Shown: positions 32,666 to 45,698 of the stretch, one piece after another
How positions within the stretch are numbered: the first letter of the stretch is position 1
Layout of the letters: the number at the start of each line of letters is the position of its first letter
Assembly: GCA_029204225.1 (NCBI GenBank)
Contig: CM055100.1
Coordinates: 53,997,539-54,061,538 of the forward strand
Source of the DNA: Diphasiastrum complanatum
Lineage: Eukaryota; Streptophyta; Lycopodiopsida; Lycopodiales; Lycopodiaceae
Direction: 5' to 3'
DNA length: 64,000 bases
The notes under the pieces: model-generated
Seen by the model: only the letters and a program-made list of their open reading frames with translations
What the model was told of the DNA's origin: nothing
Databases searched by the model: none
Program-made: the position numbers and the translations under genes

Positions 32666-35164
32666 TTGAAACAAGAAATGGCAGAGAGACTAGTTTTATA
32701 AAAGCTTTTATAATTTTTTAAGCATTCACATTAATTTTGAATCCTGAATTTTTTAATTAATTGATTATTTCTAAAATTTTACATTTTGAAAATGTTTTAA
32801 GTTTGATGTGAATATTTTAAAAATTGTGGACTAAAACTGTAACAAATTGCAAAAAATGAAATCCTTGAAGCAATGAACAATAATTGCTTAACCGTGTAAT
32901 TAAGATTTTAAAAAAGTATTTAATTAATAAAAACATACATTGTAAAGGATTTCAATTTTTGTTTGAAAGCTTGTTTTTAGTTAAAGATGAAAATTTTGAC
33001 ACTTGCAAACATCATTGTAAAATGTGAGTTAAATACTATTCGATACTTAGATATTGTGCAACATCGTTTAATTTTTTTTGTAACACAAAATAATTGCAAT
33101 TTACAACAAAGATAAATCTCCTTTTTGAAATAGTTAATAGTCAAAATACAAGTCACTTTATTGATGATATTTGAAGTACATTCAAAAGCTTTTAATTAAG
33201 TCGTTTGGATCGACTTCAGTGGGCTCTAGAGCAGTTGTTGAAGGGACAACTAGAGCCTCTTGAGTAACAACCTTAGTGAGATGTTGTACTCTTGGAGGGC
33301 GATGTTGAGAGAACCTTGACAAAGAATTTGACATATTTTCATTCTATTGCACCTAATAAATCATTTACTTTTCATTGGAATGATACTACTAAATTTAATC
33401 CCTTAGCTGCCATGATCATGCCCACCTTTTAAACAGATTGGCTTCTTCTAGTTTTGACATCCATGTTTCGATTTACCCATATCTATGCCTCCTTAAAATA
33501 AAACTGTGTTGTCTAAGAGGATAAATTCAAAATTTGAAGCCATGTATAGAGTTCAACTTATTAAATATATCTTCAATTGACACTTTGCTGAACTTTTTGC
33601 CCAATCATGCAAAGCTTGGCCATGATGTGAAGTTTTTTGATATATTTTTGATTAATGGTTGCGCTTGTCTTTTTCTAGCTTGAGTTGTTCGTACTTGCAC
33701 AAGTTGCTCCAAAACCACTACCATCAAATGTAATTTATTGGCACATAGAGCTCTCTACCTCAAAGTCGTTCAAAGACCACTAACATGTCGTAGTAATTCC
33801 ATCATTAAGGTGCTTAATAATGCATACCACCTGAATAAAGACAACAACAACATAATTTCAATAGTGACTAAGTTGCAAGCAAGGCACCACTATCATCCAA
33901 CAATTGAGAATGTTTCATGATGGTGGAAAGTTCTTGATTGCATCATTGATGCATCCCAAAGTGAAGGGCATAGCAGGACACCTAAACAAACTTTCAATGA
34001 CTGCTACATGAAATACTTTGCATAGGCAGTCGTTCCAAATATCACAGCTAAAAGTTATTAAGAATCTTCCTATACAAAGGCTTGCTAGCTTAATGGGAAA
34101 AACGTTTTGTAATATATTCCCTAATGTGACAAACAACCTCTGCCATTAGTTGGTTAAGATGGCACAAGTGATGAGCCAAATTCCAAAAATTATTTTTATT
34201 TGTAAATACATTAAGATTATGAATAGTCCAAAATCATATGCTTGATTCTTTGAAAAAAAGACTCTTGTATAATGGTACTGTTCCTTTAAGATTGTGTCAA
34301 TAGCATATGCTTTATTAATCAAAAGGAAATTTATGTAGAACGTCACTCCTTGTCTTTATCGTCTAGTAAGAAAACTACTTATCAATTCTCACCTAGATGC
34401 TACTTTCAATCTTTGCTAGTTTCTAAAATTGAGCACAAAAATGATTTTAAATTTTCTGATTATTTCAAATAACAATGTCTCTTTCCTCTTTTTCTATTTT
34501 CAAACAATTCAATGTTTCTTCAGCTTTGAGCATACACGTGTATGAAAAATCTTGTCATGATCACCTTGACTTACTATTGCAAGATTTTCATTGTTTGTGG
34601 TTGTAGATACCATATCATAATACATACATATAAGGAATATAGTTTATATGCTAAAAACAAGGGCTTTGAAAATGCTTATCTTCCCTAGGTGACTACATAG
34701 TCAAGCCTAACTCAAGGTGGGGATTCAATGAGAAGGAGACCCTTCATCCCACTTCCTAGCACATTGTTGGATCTAAATTTTTTACTTAAGTAATTGGTTT
34801 AAGGATCAGATCTAAGACTGCATATCTAGAATGAACAATATTTTCTTAGCCCGTGGTAGGTCTAGGACACACTAATGGCCATCGTAGTCTACTTTTTTTG
34901 AAGAAACCTTGTGTTTCTACATTTCAAAGCTTTAGTACTTTTTCTATCTCTGCTAACAGTTATGTGTTGTTCATAAAATCATCATCATATTAGTAATAGC
35001 TATCTGCTGTTCGGAGGAAGACTGATCTCGGTTTGAGGCAGTAGTAGCCTTGTCCGACAGATCAGATCCATCTGAGCTCTAACTGGAAATGTTGTCAGAT
35101 CCGGAATACTCGGATTTCAACAGTTTCTACAGTGCATCCCGATTGTTCGGTATTTTTCCATCAG
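32666..35164. other. AT-rich intergenic segment with possible LTR at its end
   Basis: No coding domain recognised. The last few hundred bases before 35164 are likely the 5' LTR of the copia element that follows, because a primer-binding site begins at 35165. Confidence 0.4.
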
Positions 35165-37372
35165 TGGTATCAGAACTAGGTCACTAAGACTATGGCATCC
35201 ATACACAACATCCAATTAAAGATATGCATAAGACTTGAGGCAGACAGATCAAACTTCCTTGCTTGGAAAGTGAAGACATCGCTCATCCTAAAAGGAGAGG
35301 CGTTATGGCCATGGGTGGATGGCACCAAAGAGATGCCAGCCAACACATGCAAAGAATTTTGAGAATGGAATTAAGAGAAGAAGAACAAAGCAGTAGCTAT
35401 CGTCTCATCTTCCATCAAAGACAACATTACCCTTGACCTCACTCACATCAATCTCTAATGCTAGAGAGATGTGGGATACACTCATCACCAAATTTCAGAC
35501 CAAGTCACGAAATCAGATAATGCATCTAGATTATCAGCTTACCTATTTAAGATGTGATGGCAAAGATCTCACAAGCTTCATCAAGAAGATGAAGAACATG
35601 TTCCTATCACTATACAATGCTAGAGCAGAACATGTAGTCTCATAAGAGAAGCAGCTCAGCTACATGCTATGTTCTTTACAAAGATCATTCCAGACAACTC
35701 AAACCTTACTGGCCAAAGATCCTACTATGACCTTTGATAGAGCGGTCATTGACATCAAGGAAGAAGTCGAAGCTAGAGAGCACTACGACGACAAGAACGA
35801 GTCTGATCAAGCTCTCTATAGCAACAGAGACTAGTCGAAGAAGAAGGCTCAACCTAAGAGGGAGTCAACAAGCAGACCAAATTGGAATCAGGAGAAACAG
35901 AGAAGTCTCGAAGGCAGATCGAAAGGAAGGAACAAGCAACAAGACAACGATAAAAAGACATGCGATCGATGCAGACGTGACAGCCACACAGTGGATAAAT
36001 GCTGGCTGAATCCAAAGATTGAGTGCATACATTGTCATAAGAAAGGCCATGCAACCGTGGATTGCTATGACAATCTAAGAAACAAGAAGACGTAGAGCAA
36101 GGAAAGCATGAACAACACATCATACGTGAAGGAGACCGAATACTCAAAGATGGCTAAAGACTGAGATAGCAGAAGTCCTACTGCTTATCTGTGCACTGAC
36201 GTATGTGCTACATCACAGTTTGATGTTCAAAACATAGTTCTTGACTCAGGAGCTATGTTGTACTTTGTGATGACAAGGCAGATGATCGCTGACTTTTGAC
36301 AAATCGACTCCACCAGATACATCATTCTAGTAGATGGATCGTGACATGAGGTGAGCGACAGTTGAGTACTTTGGCTCAGCACCAATGGCCAAGACAGAAG
36401 ACTAGATGACATCATGTATGTGCAGACACTGTAGAAAGACCTATTATCAGTTGCAAGGGTAGTAGATGTAGGCATGCATGTTACATTCACAGATCAGACA
36501 TGCAATGTGATTGATGCCAGTTCCTATACACTCATAACGCAAAGTAGATGAAGAGAAAACTTGTATTACTTAAGGGTACAGCTACCGACAAAGCAGACTC
36601 ATCAAGTCCGTGAATCTATAAACGATCTGTGGCACAGGAGACTATGCCACATGAACTCACTGGCATTGTACAAAGCGAGTCAAAATAATACATTCACAGG
36701 AGTGAGCATCAAAGAACCTGACACCCTGTGACGCATGTAGCAACAAAGGGAAGATGTCACATACCCTTTCACGAAGGATTTTTTCAAAGCGATGGAACTT
36801 CTAGAGCTGATACATTCGGACATCTACGGACCTTTGATGTAATCTCTGTAGGAGGATCCAGATACTACATTACCTTTATTGATGATTACAGTAAGTTTGC
36901 TGTTGTCTACTTCATCCACAACAAATCAAAAGCTCTTGACAAGTTTACAGAATATGTAAACTGGGCTGATAAGTGGAGGGAGAAGAAAGTCAAGCAGATC
37001 AAGACTGACAGAGGAGGAGAATATGTCTCCAACCGATTTACCGACTTTTGTAAAAGTCAGGGCATCCTTCACAGGAAAACTGCAGCCTATACACCACAGC
37101 ATAAACAAGCCAAATCTGGCTCACGTTCGAATCTTCGGATGTGTAGGATACACACACATACCAGATAAGAAGAGAAAGAAGTTGGATGAAAAGGTGGAGC
37201 AAGGATTCTTGGTTGGCTATGATATACATTCTGCATATTACAGAGTATACATGCCTCAAACCACTGAAGTGAAGACTGTCAGAGACGCCAGATTTGACAA
37301 GACAAGAACAATGGTTGAGGAAGATCCGATCAACTATGAAGTTCTTAGTAGATAGTACTATGACCTGTCCAC
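35165..37372 (+). mobile_element. truncated Ty1/copia element A
   Basis: The PBS 'TGGTATCAGA' is at 35165-35174. Gag starts at ATG 35192 and contains stops. Two zinc knuckles follow, 'CDRCRRDSHTVDKC' (35961-36002) and 'CIHCHKKGHATVDC' (36024-36065). The integrase core shows 'YYITFIDDYSKFAVVYF' and 'KTDRGGEY' (36855-37025). Near 37105 the integrase jumps directly to 'HVRIFGCVGYTHIPDKKR', so a central part is deleted. No reverse transcriptase follows, because another element's LTR starts at 37373. Confidence 0.85.
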
Positions 37373-37638
37373 TGTTAGAAATCAATGATAAACTTTATTG
37401 TTACTGTTTACAATGTACATTAATGTTGACAGCTGTTACCAGTTGTAATTAGCCGTAGGCTAGTCTATTAGTCTATTCGTAGGTTTTTCTCTCTCTATCA
37501 GGGTTCAGGGTCTATATGTACATTTTATATTCAGTATGAAGTTAGTGTGATAGAGTGGTATTGCATGTTCGTCTTCCGGCTCCTTACTTGGTGATTGCTT
37601 ATGGTGAATGCTTGATGTTGCATTTCTGATTGTTGACA
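37373..37638 (+). repeat. 266-bp copia LTR (element B, 5' LTR)
   Basis: Begins TGTTAGAAATC, ends TTGACA, and is followed at once by the perfect copia primer-binding site TGGTATCAGAGC (639-650 in the last three digits). Directly abuts the truncated end of element A. Confidence 0.85.
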
Positions 37639-39880
37639 TGGTATCAGAGCTACGATACTCCTGCGTGCCTGATCAGTGGATACAGCTTGTCACAGGCTCT
37701 GCAACAAAGTGAGAAAGTCCTTCATAGGAGGTGAAAGCTTGGAGAGACAAAAATGGCTGGAAGAAATTCTTCTTGATGTATTTTGCAGGTTTTGGAGCTC
37801 ATAGTTATTAGTGGGGAACGAAGACACAGTCCCGGAGGCATCGGAAAGGCTAGGGCACCATCAGACAGATTGAAAATATGTTGAGTGGGAAAAGTTTTAC
37901 AATATATTTTTTAGTCTTTGTGAAAAGTATCATTTGTCAGAGAGTTGTGCCAAGAAATCTCTCATTTGTTGGTTTGGGGTACTGCAAATCACACCTGACA
38001 GTGTCCAGTACTGCCATTTAGAGCCTTGAGGCTTCATAACTTTCACATTACTGATATCTGTCTGTTTGAACGATCACTTGTTTTGAAATCTAAGCAAAGA
38101 GGAGGCGGCGTAGCCGTCGCGTTGAAGTAGAAAATCTAGAATATTCCCTCTGAAAGTTCTTATATTCTCTCTTTTTTATTCGTACCAATATCGAATCCAA
38201 GCGTGCTAGCTGAAGAGAAACCCGAGCAGCCGTACATCTGCACTCCAGTCCGATATTGCATGTTTGTATCGATATCGGATCCAAGCACACAAGCTAAAGA
38301 GAATTCTTAGCAGTTGTACATCCGCGCTCCAGTCCGATATCGCATGCTCCAATATTGGATCCACGTGCACAAGTTAAAGAGGATCATGAGCAGTCGTACT
38401 TCCGTGCTCCATTCCAATATCAGGTGTATAACCGGAAAAAAAAATATTATACAGTTTTGTGGCGTGATAAAATTTGGAGACTAAGTTGTGTGTTCAGACT
38501 GAGCCATTTTTGTGATCCGGACTTGTCTATCCAGTAATGGCAACTCTAAGTGAGAGTATCCTCAATGAGTCAAGCAAATTGGAAGGAGCCGACAACTATG
38601 CAGTTTGAAAATTCAAACTGAAGAACATTTTGATGGAAAAGGAGCTATGGGAGATTGTGACAGGTGAAGAGACAAGGCCATTGATTGAAGAAGATCAACG
38701 AACATTTGACAGGAGAAAATGGAAAGCACAGAATGTCATCAACTTATCAGTTAGAGATGCAATTATTCCCTACATTTTGGATTCAGAAGGACCAAAAGAA
38801 GCATGGGATATGTTGAAGGCATTGTTTGAGACCACGAACACATCTCAAGTGCTATTCCTGAAGACAAAGCTGCACACATTGCGGATGGATGATTTCAAGA
38901 ACAATCCAATGATGGCCCAAATCGAGGCAATTGGAATCAAGGCCGAGGTCAAGGACACAGCTATTCCAGGCAAAATAAACTTGGAAATTGTAGGTATTGC
39001 AACAAACCTGGCCACTAGGAGCGTGAATGCTTCAAGAAACAAAAGGAGATGGAACAAAGAAAAGACAAAGGGCAAGTGGGAAATTATGCTGATCAACATC
39101 AATTTAATGACTATTGTTATGAAAACAATTATACTAATCAACATCAATACGATGATGATCAATATGAAGATGATACAGGTGAGAGCTCAAAATTGTTCAT
39201 TATAGCATTAATGACAAGTGATGAAACCAAGGATACCTGGTACATTGATAGTGGTGCATCCAAGCACATGACTTCAAGGAAAGAGTGGTTTTCAGATCTC
39301 AAGGAAACTCACAATGGTGATGAAGTTGGACAAGCCGATGACAAATTGCTATCTATCAAAAGAGTTGGAGTGGTACCAGTGAAGTTAGCCAGCGGGAAGA
39401 TAAAGCAGATAAGCAACGTGCAATATGTACCTGGCTTAGCTAACAATCTACTATCTGTTGGGACGATGGCTAATTAACAACTCAAGGTTGAGTTTGACAA
39501 CGAAAAATGTCTTGTCAAAGACATCAAGAATCACTACAAAGTGATTGCTACAGGAGCTAGAGTCAACGAGAATCGACTCTACAAATTGAATGTGAGATCT
39601 TTTGCTCAAGCTATGGTAAGCACGATTGATAGTCAAAGTGATGATCTTTGACATCAACGATTCTATCATATTAGTGCTCAAAGTTCACAGATTCTCAAAA
39701 GAGGTAATCTAGTTATAGGATTGCCTGAGATTTCTTTTGAAGGAAAAATTTGTGAAGGTTGCATTTTGGAAAAACAACACAGAGAGAGGTTTCCCAAAAG
39801 TGGAGCAAGGAGAGCCAGTGGCATCCTAGATCTTGTCCACAGCCCTAGTGTACTTTCCATTGCAATTGATCTCAAATCAA
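37639..39880 (+). mobile_element. truncated Ty1/copia element B internal region
   Basis: After the PBS and a leader with no clear coding, gag begins at ATG 38537 with an early stop. It continues as 'ELWEIVTGEETRP' and 'EAWDMLKALFET'. A zinc-knuckle region in a shifted frame and the protease motif 'WYIDSGASKHMTS' (39239-39277) follow, then the pre-integrase motif 'ICEGCILEKQHRERFP' (about 39748). Homology ends near 39830. Integrase core and reverse transcriptase are missing. Confidence 0.85.
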
Positions 39881-40339
39881 TCTGATGAGTCTATTAAGAG
39901 TTATAAGCTCTTAAAGAGGGTAGGGAGAGTTCCAAAATCCGAGTGACCACTTTTTGATTTGATCCAAATTTTGCTTGATTCACAATCCATTTTTTTGAGT
40001 AATCAATACAAGAAACTTGAGATCTAGACTTAGTTTTGAGTTATTGAACACATTGAGCTTTCTTTGAATCAATAGTGTTGTCTTTTGAAGCATTTCACAC
40101 GTGCCAAGAGTAGAACCAAAGCTTGTCTATACCCTTATTTAATTTTGAGAGGCTGATCTAGTTTATCTTGTTTTGGTGGAATATTTGAGATCTATCTCAA
40201 ATTCAGTTGCAAGATTTCAGATAGGATTTGGTAGTTCACACTTGAAAATTCCTATAGTGAAAGAGAGTAGCAACACCTAGTTTGTTTGGAACAAGCTCAA
40301 ACATATAGTTGTCCATTAACAAGAAAAGTCTTCACAATT
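39881..40339 (+). other. leader/LTR of copia element C
   Basis: Non-coding AT-rich segment between the end of element B and the gag ATG at 40340. It is probably the LTR end and leader of element C. The LTR borders are not clear. Confidence 0.4.
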
Positions 40340-41392
40340 ATGGCATCTGTGGGAGGATATCTCCTAGAAGCAAGTGAGAGACTAAGTACCTCCAATTATT
40401 CAATATGGAAGGTTAGGATGGAGTCTATTCTTATACTCCAGGATGTTATGGACGTAGTACTTGGTATTGAGGAGGAGCCTCAAGCACAACTTGAAATACC
40501 AAAGTTTAGGAAGAGAGCTAGAATGGCTCTACATTTCATTAAAATGAATGTCTCTAATGAGATTCTAAGAGAAATAGGATCTTGCACCACTGCTAAAGAA
40601 GCTTGGGATGCACTAAAGTCTATTTATGATCATATTTTTCAAAGCTTTCAAAGAAGTGAGGAGAGTGCATCAAATTATCTTCTAAGAGTAAAAGATCTTC
40701 ATAGGGAGCTTGCTTGTGTTGGTGTCACAATCAATCAAGATGAGCTAGTACAAGTCATTCTTAATGGCTTAAAAGAAGACTATGATAATCTTGTTCAATC
40801 ATTTGCCATAAAGGAGGAGTTACCTTATTTGGAGACTTTTCAAGGAATTCTCATCTCTGAAGAATCAAGGCAAAGTTACAAACTTTCAAGGATGAACAAA
40901 CTCGAGCATATGGACAAAGACAAAGCTCTTTATGTCAAGGACAAGCACAAAGGGAGGAGCAAGAACCAGTTTTCTCAAGCCTTCATCAAAGACAAAGCAA
41001 AGGACAAGAACAAAGATGGAGAAGATGATGACTCAACTCATTCTTCTACTTCCAAGACAAAGAAGAAGAAAGTCAAGTGTTTCTTTTGTGGGAAGAAGGG
41101 GCACTATGTCTCTAATTGCTTCAAAAAGAAAAATCAACCCAAACAAGAAAATCTATCTAATGAGAAGGAAGAAGACTTTATTGCAAGTGAAGGAGAAGGA
41201 TCCCTCATGGTGTCAAGCTTTTCTTCAACACCCTTCAAGAAAGATGGAGCATGGTACATCGATAGTGGTGCCTCATCACATATGTGTTGTTCTAAGGAGT
41301 CTTTTGACTCTATTGTACCTTATGAAGGACTTAAAAGATCTATTTATATAGCAAATGATCATGAATGCTCTATTGAAGCAATATTCCTCTAA
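40340..41392 (+). CDS. intact copia gag with zinc knuckle and protease start
   Basis: An uninterrupted frame from ATG 40340 (350 residues). It has a copia gag domain ('LSTSNYSIWKVRM', 'AKEAWDALKSIYD', 'VILNGLKEDYDNLVQSF'), a Lys-rich linker, one CCHC zinc knuckle 'CFFCGKKGHYVSNC' and then 'WYIDSGASSHMCC', the start of the aspartic protease. The stop comes shortly after the protease motif, and a gypsy integrase starts within 70 bases, so the rest of pol is absent. The in-frame ATG at 40286 precedes the conserved MAS start and is less likely. Confidence 0.8.
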   Translation: MASVGGYLLEASERLSTSNYSIWKVRMESILILQDVMDVVLGIEEEPQAQLEIPKFRKRARMALHFIKMNVSNEILREIGSCTTAKEAWDALKSIYDHIFQSFQRSEESASNYLLRVKDLHRELACVGVTINQDELVQVILNGLKEDYDNLVQSFAIKEELPYLETFQGILISEESRQSYKLSRMNKLEHMDKDKALYVKDKHKGRSKNQFSQAFIKDKAKDKNKDGEDDDSTHSSTSKTKKKKVKCFFCGKKGHYVSNCFKKKNQPKQENLSNEKEEDFIASEGEGSLMVSSFSSTPFKKDGAWYIDSGASSHMCCSKESFDSIVPYEGLKRSIYIANDHECSIEAIFL

Positions 41393-41460
41393 AACTTACT
41401 TCTTCTAAAGTTCTTAAGCTTACAAAGAACTTGATAAGTGTTGGAAAGTTGCTTGATAAG

Positions 41461-42643
41461 TGCTGAAAAGTCAAGTAGAGGCCTATGTACTTAAATGTGC
41501 TAAGTGCCAGTTAAATAAAGCAAAGAGGCTAAAAGCTAGTGGCCTATTACATCCTTTAGATATTCCTACCAGAAAGTGGGAAAGTATATCTATGGATTTT
41601 GTGGTCGGGCTTCCACGTATAGGGAAGGGCTACAATTCGGTTTGGGTCATTGTTGACAGACTTACGAAGTTTGCTCAATTTATCCCAACAAAAACTATTG
41701 TTAAAGCTTCAGAACTAGCTCAACTTTTTGTTGAGAAGCTTTTTCGACTATACGGGCTGCCTTGCCATATTGTTAGTGACCGTGACCTTTGCAAAATTCA
41801 CTGGGAATTTTTGGCAAGCAGTGTTCAAAAAGTTCGAAACAACTTTAAGTATGAGTTCTAGAGATCATCCGGAATCAGACGGTTACAGAAAGGACCAATC
41901 AGACGATGGAGGATATGCTACGAGCATATGTGGGCCATCGATAGTCTAATTGGAAAAATTACCTTCCACTAGTGGAATTTGCATATTATAATAGTGCAAA
42001 GCACTCAACGACCGGATTCAGCCCTTTCATGCTTATGTATGTTTATCAACCTCAATCACCGATTAGTGTTGGCATGAAGAACCTTAGGGTGCAAGCTGCA
42101 GCTGATTTTCTTGCGGATATGCAAGACATGTTACAGCTGGCTAAAGATAGTATAAGAAGTGTCCAAGACAGGGCAAGGCACTATGTTGATCCATCTCAGA
42201 AGCACAAGGTATTCATGGTCAACAATTGGGTGTTTTTGAGGGTCCCTAGTCACTCTAGGGGCTTGAAAACTAGTAAGTGTGCAAAGTTGGCGCCTAGGTA
42301 TTGCTGTCCTTTTAAGGTTATCCAAGTGATAAACAAGGTCGCATACAAACTAGACCTTCCAGCTAATGTTGAAATTCATCATGTTTTCCACATTAGTAAG
42401 TTGAAACCCTCGTTGGGGGTTGGGGAAACCCTGGTCCCTATGGAAGATCTAGTGGAGCTTCTTTGTGATGAGTCCACGAGTAGACCACCTGAACTTGAGG
42501 TGATTGTTAATAGCTGGCAGAAAACCCTAAGGAATAGAGTGCTTCGGAAATTTTTAGTTAGGTGGAGGGGCAAATCAGAAGAAGAGGATATATGGGAAAA
42601 GGAGACTGATCTCCAGAAATTTTTTTCAAATTTTTTTCTATAA
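41461..42643 (+). pseudogene. Ty3 chromovirus integrase and chromodomain
   Basis: Starts inside the integrase zinc-binding module ('VLKCAKCQLNKAKR'). The catalytic core follows ('SMDFVVGLPRIGKGYNSVWV', 'IVSDRD'); a frame change and stops lie at 41830-41970. From 41972 an open frame gives 'AKHSTTGFSPFML', the integrase C-terminal module ('YCCPFKVIQVINKVAYKLDL', 'HHVFHISKLK') and a chromodomain ('FLVRWRGKSEEEDIWEKE'). A chromodomain places it among chromoviruses. The upstream polyprotein is missing. Confidence 0.88.
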
Positions 42644-42671
42644 GGAAAAATTTAAGTTTAGGGGGAAGGAA

Positions 42672-43690
42672 TGTTACATACCTATGTAACTAGCAGTACT
42701 TCAGTGACCCCTATATGTCCATTTAGTGTTGGGGGCTAAATGGCAAGCTACCCTTGGATAATGAGTACCCTTAGGATGAAGGGTACCTGCCTTTGGATAA
42801 GGACATGCAAGTGACTATACCTTGGTCGGAGGTATGGAATTAAGCTACTCTTGGATAAGGGTACCCTTAGGATTAAGGGTATGTGCCTTTAGATTAAGGT
42901 ATTGATGTCCTTGGATAAGGGCAGGTAGGTGTCTATGCCTTGGTCAGAGGTATGGAACCTAGTGAGGTGTTAGAAAGTCATTACCATGGCTGTTTGGCTA
43001 TTTTTCTAAACCTTGGGCCTCAACCTTGAACCATATCACTTTATTGGTCTTGGACCAAAGTATACAAGCACAACTTGGGCAATGGGACCTAGTAGGAGGG
43101 CGCCCTTCTAAAGGGTCCATTGAGTTCCCAACTCCCACAAGAAAAGCATTCAAAGAGTCATAGGTTATGGAAGAAGTCTCTTGACCTTCCATAAGCCTAT
43201 GAAGGTTCTTTAACTCCCCTAGGCCTCTCTCTTCCTCATTGGTTGTGCATGGAACTTCATAGTGTATTGGAGGGTGCCAATTGCCATCTATATGAGGGGA
43301 GTAGGGTGCCCATTGGGAGGGGGAGAGATCTCTTTTGTTTGCTATGCTTATGCTCTAGTGTGGCTACTAGTGTATAGAGTGTTTTCTTGTGTGTCATATG
43401 CTTAGGGTTTGGATCTTGCTTATGGTATGGGAAATAAGTAGGATTTGGATCTTGAGTATGCTATGGAGTGTGATGGTATGCTTGTGATAGTTATTGGTTA
43501 GCAAGGGGGTGCTAGATTAGCCTAGATGCAGGATTGCATGTGCTAGCTAGCTATGGTTGGGTGGTGAATACTTGAGGCCACATCCTAGCTTGGAGTTGGG
43601 GAGCATCTTGGAGCTTGCAGGTTACTTGGAAGACCTTTGGAGGCACTACCTTTGGATTAGGAGGACTTCTTGACTTCACTTGTAAAATAC
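42672..43690 (+). repeat. LTR of chromovirus D
   Basis: A purine tract 'AGGGGGAAGGAA' precedes TGTTACATACCTATGTAAC. Within the LTR, a segment of about 100-110 bases with 'cttggataagggtaccc' and 'ccttggtcggaggtatgga' is duplicated (about 42751-42845 and 42846-42957). The right border near 43690 is inferred from the start of other gypsy coding sequence. Confidence 0.65.
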
Positions 43691-44390
43691 GTGGTTCAGA
43701 AGTTTCGCCATTATCTCTTGGGAAAAGTTTTTGCGTTCTTCACTGATCATCAAACACTTCTCTACCTCATCATAAAACTTGCATAACCTGTTGCATTACT
43801 CGATGGATCTTGTTGTTACGCGAGTTTTAGTTTTGAATTGTTGTTAGAAAGAGCGTTCAACATTTTCTAGCAGATCATCTATCCCAAATCTCTAATCTAC
43901 CAACTCTAGACCAAGGCATCAACGATGATGATCTACCCGATGCCATTTTATTTCAAGTTGACTATCCTCCCGTTTGGGCCAAGGACATTACTGAATATTT
44001 GACTTCAGGGCAGATGGATCAATCCTTATCTAAACCTAAACAACGTGCGTTGGTCCTCAAAACAAAACCTTATACGTTAACTGTAGTACAACTATACAAG
44101 CAAGGATTAGCTGACATTATCTGACTATGTCTTACTGAAGGTGAAATAACCTCAGTTATATTCCTAACCCATGAAGGAGTTGGAGCTGGTCATTTCTAGT
44201 CCAAAACGATCGCTAGGAAAATTCTCTTAGCAGGCTTTTGGTGGTCAACTCTCTTCAAGGATACCTATGTAAAGGCCTGTGATGTTTGTCAAAGGAGAAA
44301 ACATTTTCAAAAACCTGACTTTATGTCATTACACCCTAGTAAATCAGACCTTTCAGAAATAAAAAAACATCAAATTTTTCATCAGACATT
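43690..44390 (+). pseudogene. Ty3/gypsy RNase H and integrase zinc-binding fragment
   Basis: 'HYLLGKVFAFFTDHQTLLYL' (43690-43765) matches Ty3 RNase H. 'DDLPDAILFQVDYPP' and then 'GVGAGHF', 'KILLAGFWWSTLFKD' and 'CDVCQRRKHF' (44170-44310) form the integrase HHCC module. Stops and frame changes occur, and the integrase core is cut at about 44390. Confidence 0.75.
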
Positions 44391-44399
44391 GATAGAATT

Positions 44400-45698
44400 C
44401 ATAGATAGTTCTTTGAGCCTCAAAATTAGTTGCACGATTTCTCTCTCACATCCACAAATTTTGATCATACTAATTTTTGTATAGTCAGACAATTTCACTC
44501 ATTTTGAAATTTCTTACAAGAATTCGTCGAACCTCAAAACATTGCTTCAAAATTCGCAAACCTCATTGAGAACTCGTGGGCACTGAGGGCGATAACTGGT
44601 TGAATTTGCAATTTCTTGTCAAAAAAAGTCTATATATAGGCCTCACCCATCCTCTCCACGAGTTCATTCTAGAATTTTGCAAGTGAGTTCATGCTGAAAT
44701 TTTCAAAAATCTCAAAAATTCTAGAACTATCTGGAATCATTCTACTAATGGTATTGCCACAAAGCTGATTAAGGTCCAAAGCTACGAGCTACGACAAAAT
44801 TTCTTATGATCCTGACTGAGGTTCACATTGTCCGCATGGATCACATTCCACTTAGCGACCTATTTGCGTTAACCATGATGATGGACAACCCCACTCACAC
44901 TTTTAGGTGGGCAGAGAAGATTGCTGAGAAACTGTGCTTGGCCCTCAAACAACGCAAAGCTACCACTAAGTGTGGTTATCTTTTGCAAATGATGGTCCAA
45001 CAACACCTAGGTGCAAGATGACAACAACCCTCAAGGAACTCAAGACCTTGTTCCCTAGCAACAAAAAGCGGGCCAGTCCTCAAGTATCAACAGACACTGT
45101 CTCACCTACACCTCGCACTAAGAAGCAGAAGGGTAAGGCCTTCAGCACAGAAGAAGACATCTCCTTTGATATCTTATCTAGTGATATTATTATCTGGTAG
45201 CGCGGTGAGAACCGTTTTCTGCCACCAATGTAAAGTACAAGGATTTTTGGCCCATGCTCACAGGTGTGGATACCGGCAACCCAGCTGATGACATGGTCAC
45301 AAATTGCTATGCGTGCATTACTTTGCGGATAATTGCGGCCTGGTCGCATTTTTGGCAGAACTAAAAGGTTATTGGGATTCGAGGGCTACCACTAATTGCC
45401 ATCGACATCAATAAGCCTTTGAAGACTCAAGACGACCACATCAACATAGCGCAACTTTATTATCGAGCAGCCCTCACTTCTACGCTTCATGTTGATATGG
45501 TGGAGTTGTGGAAAACTCACGAATTTCTTCAATTTATGCTCCACTATTACAAACCAATGTTGTTCCTTAATAAATTGCGCTGGCAACAAGATTTGCCAAT
45601 CCCACCAACAACTATCTCACCTCCAAGAAGCTCAAAAGATCCAGGACAAAAAAGCTTCTATTGGTGTGGGACCACCAATCCAATAAGGAGGGGGATAA
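44400..45698 (+). mobile_element. unclassified LTR-element interior with broken ORFs
   Basis: A TATA-like 'ctatatataggcc' at 44629 suggests an LTR promoter near the left end. Broken frames follow: 'MILTEVHIVRMDHIPLSDLF' (44806), a Lys/Pro-rich part, and 'IAQLYYRAALTSTLHVDM' (about 45440). A purine tract 'AAGGAGGGGGATAA' ends at the LTR start at 45699. I do not recognise the protein; a short motif, YYRAA, recurs in the element at 60600. Confidence 0.5.

Noticed and set aside
33915-34346. Minus-strand frames with possible transposase resemblance
   Set aside because: No motif strong enough to assign a family.
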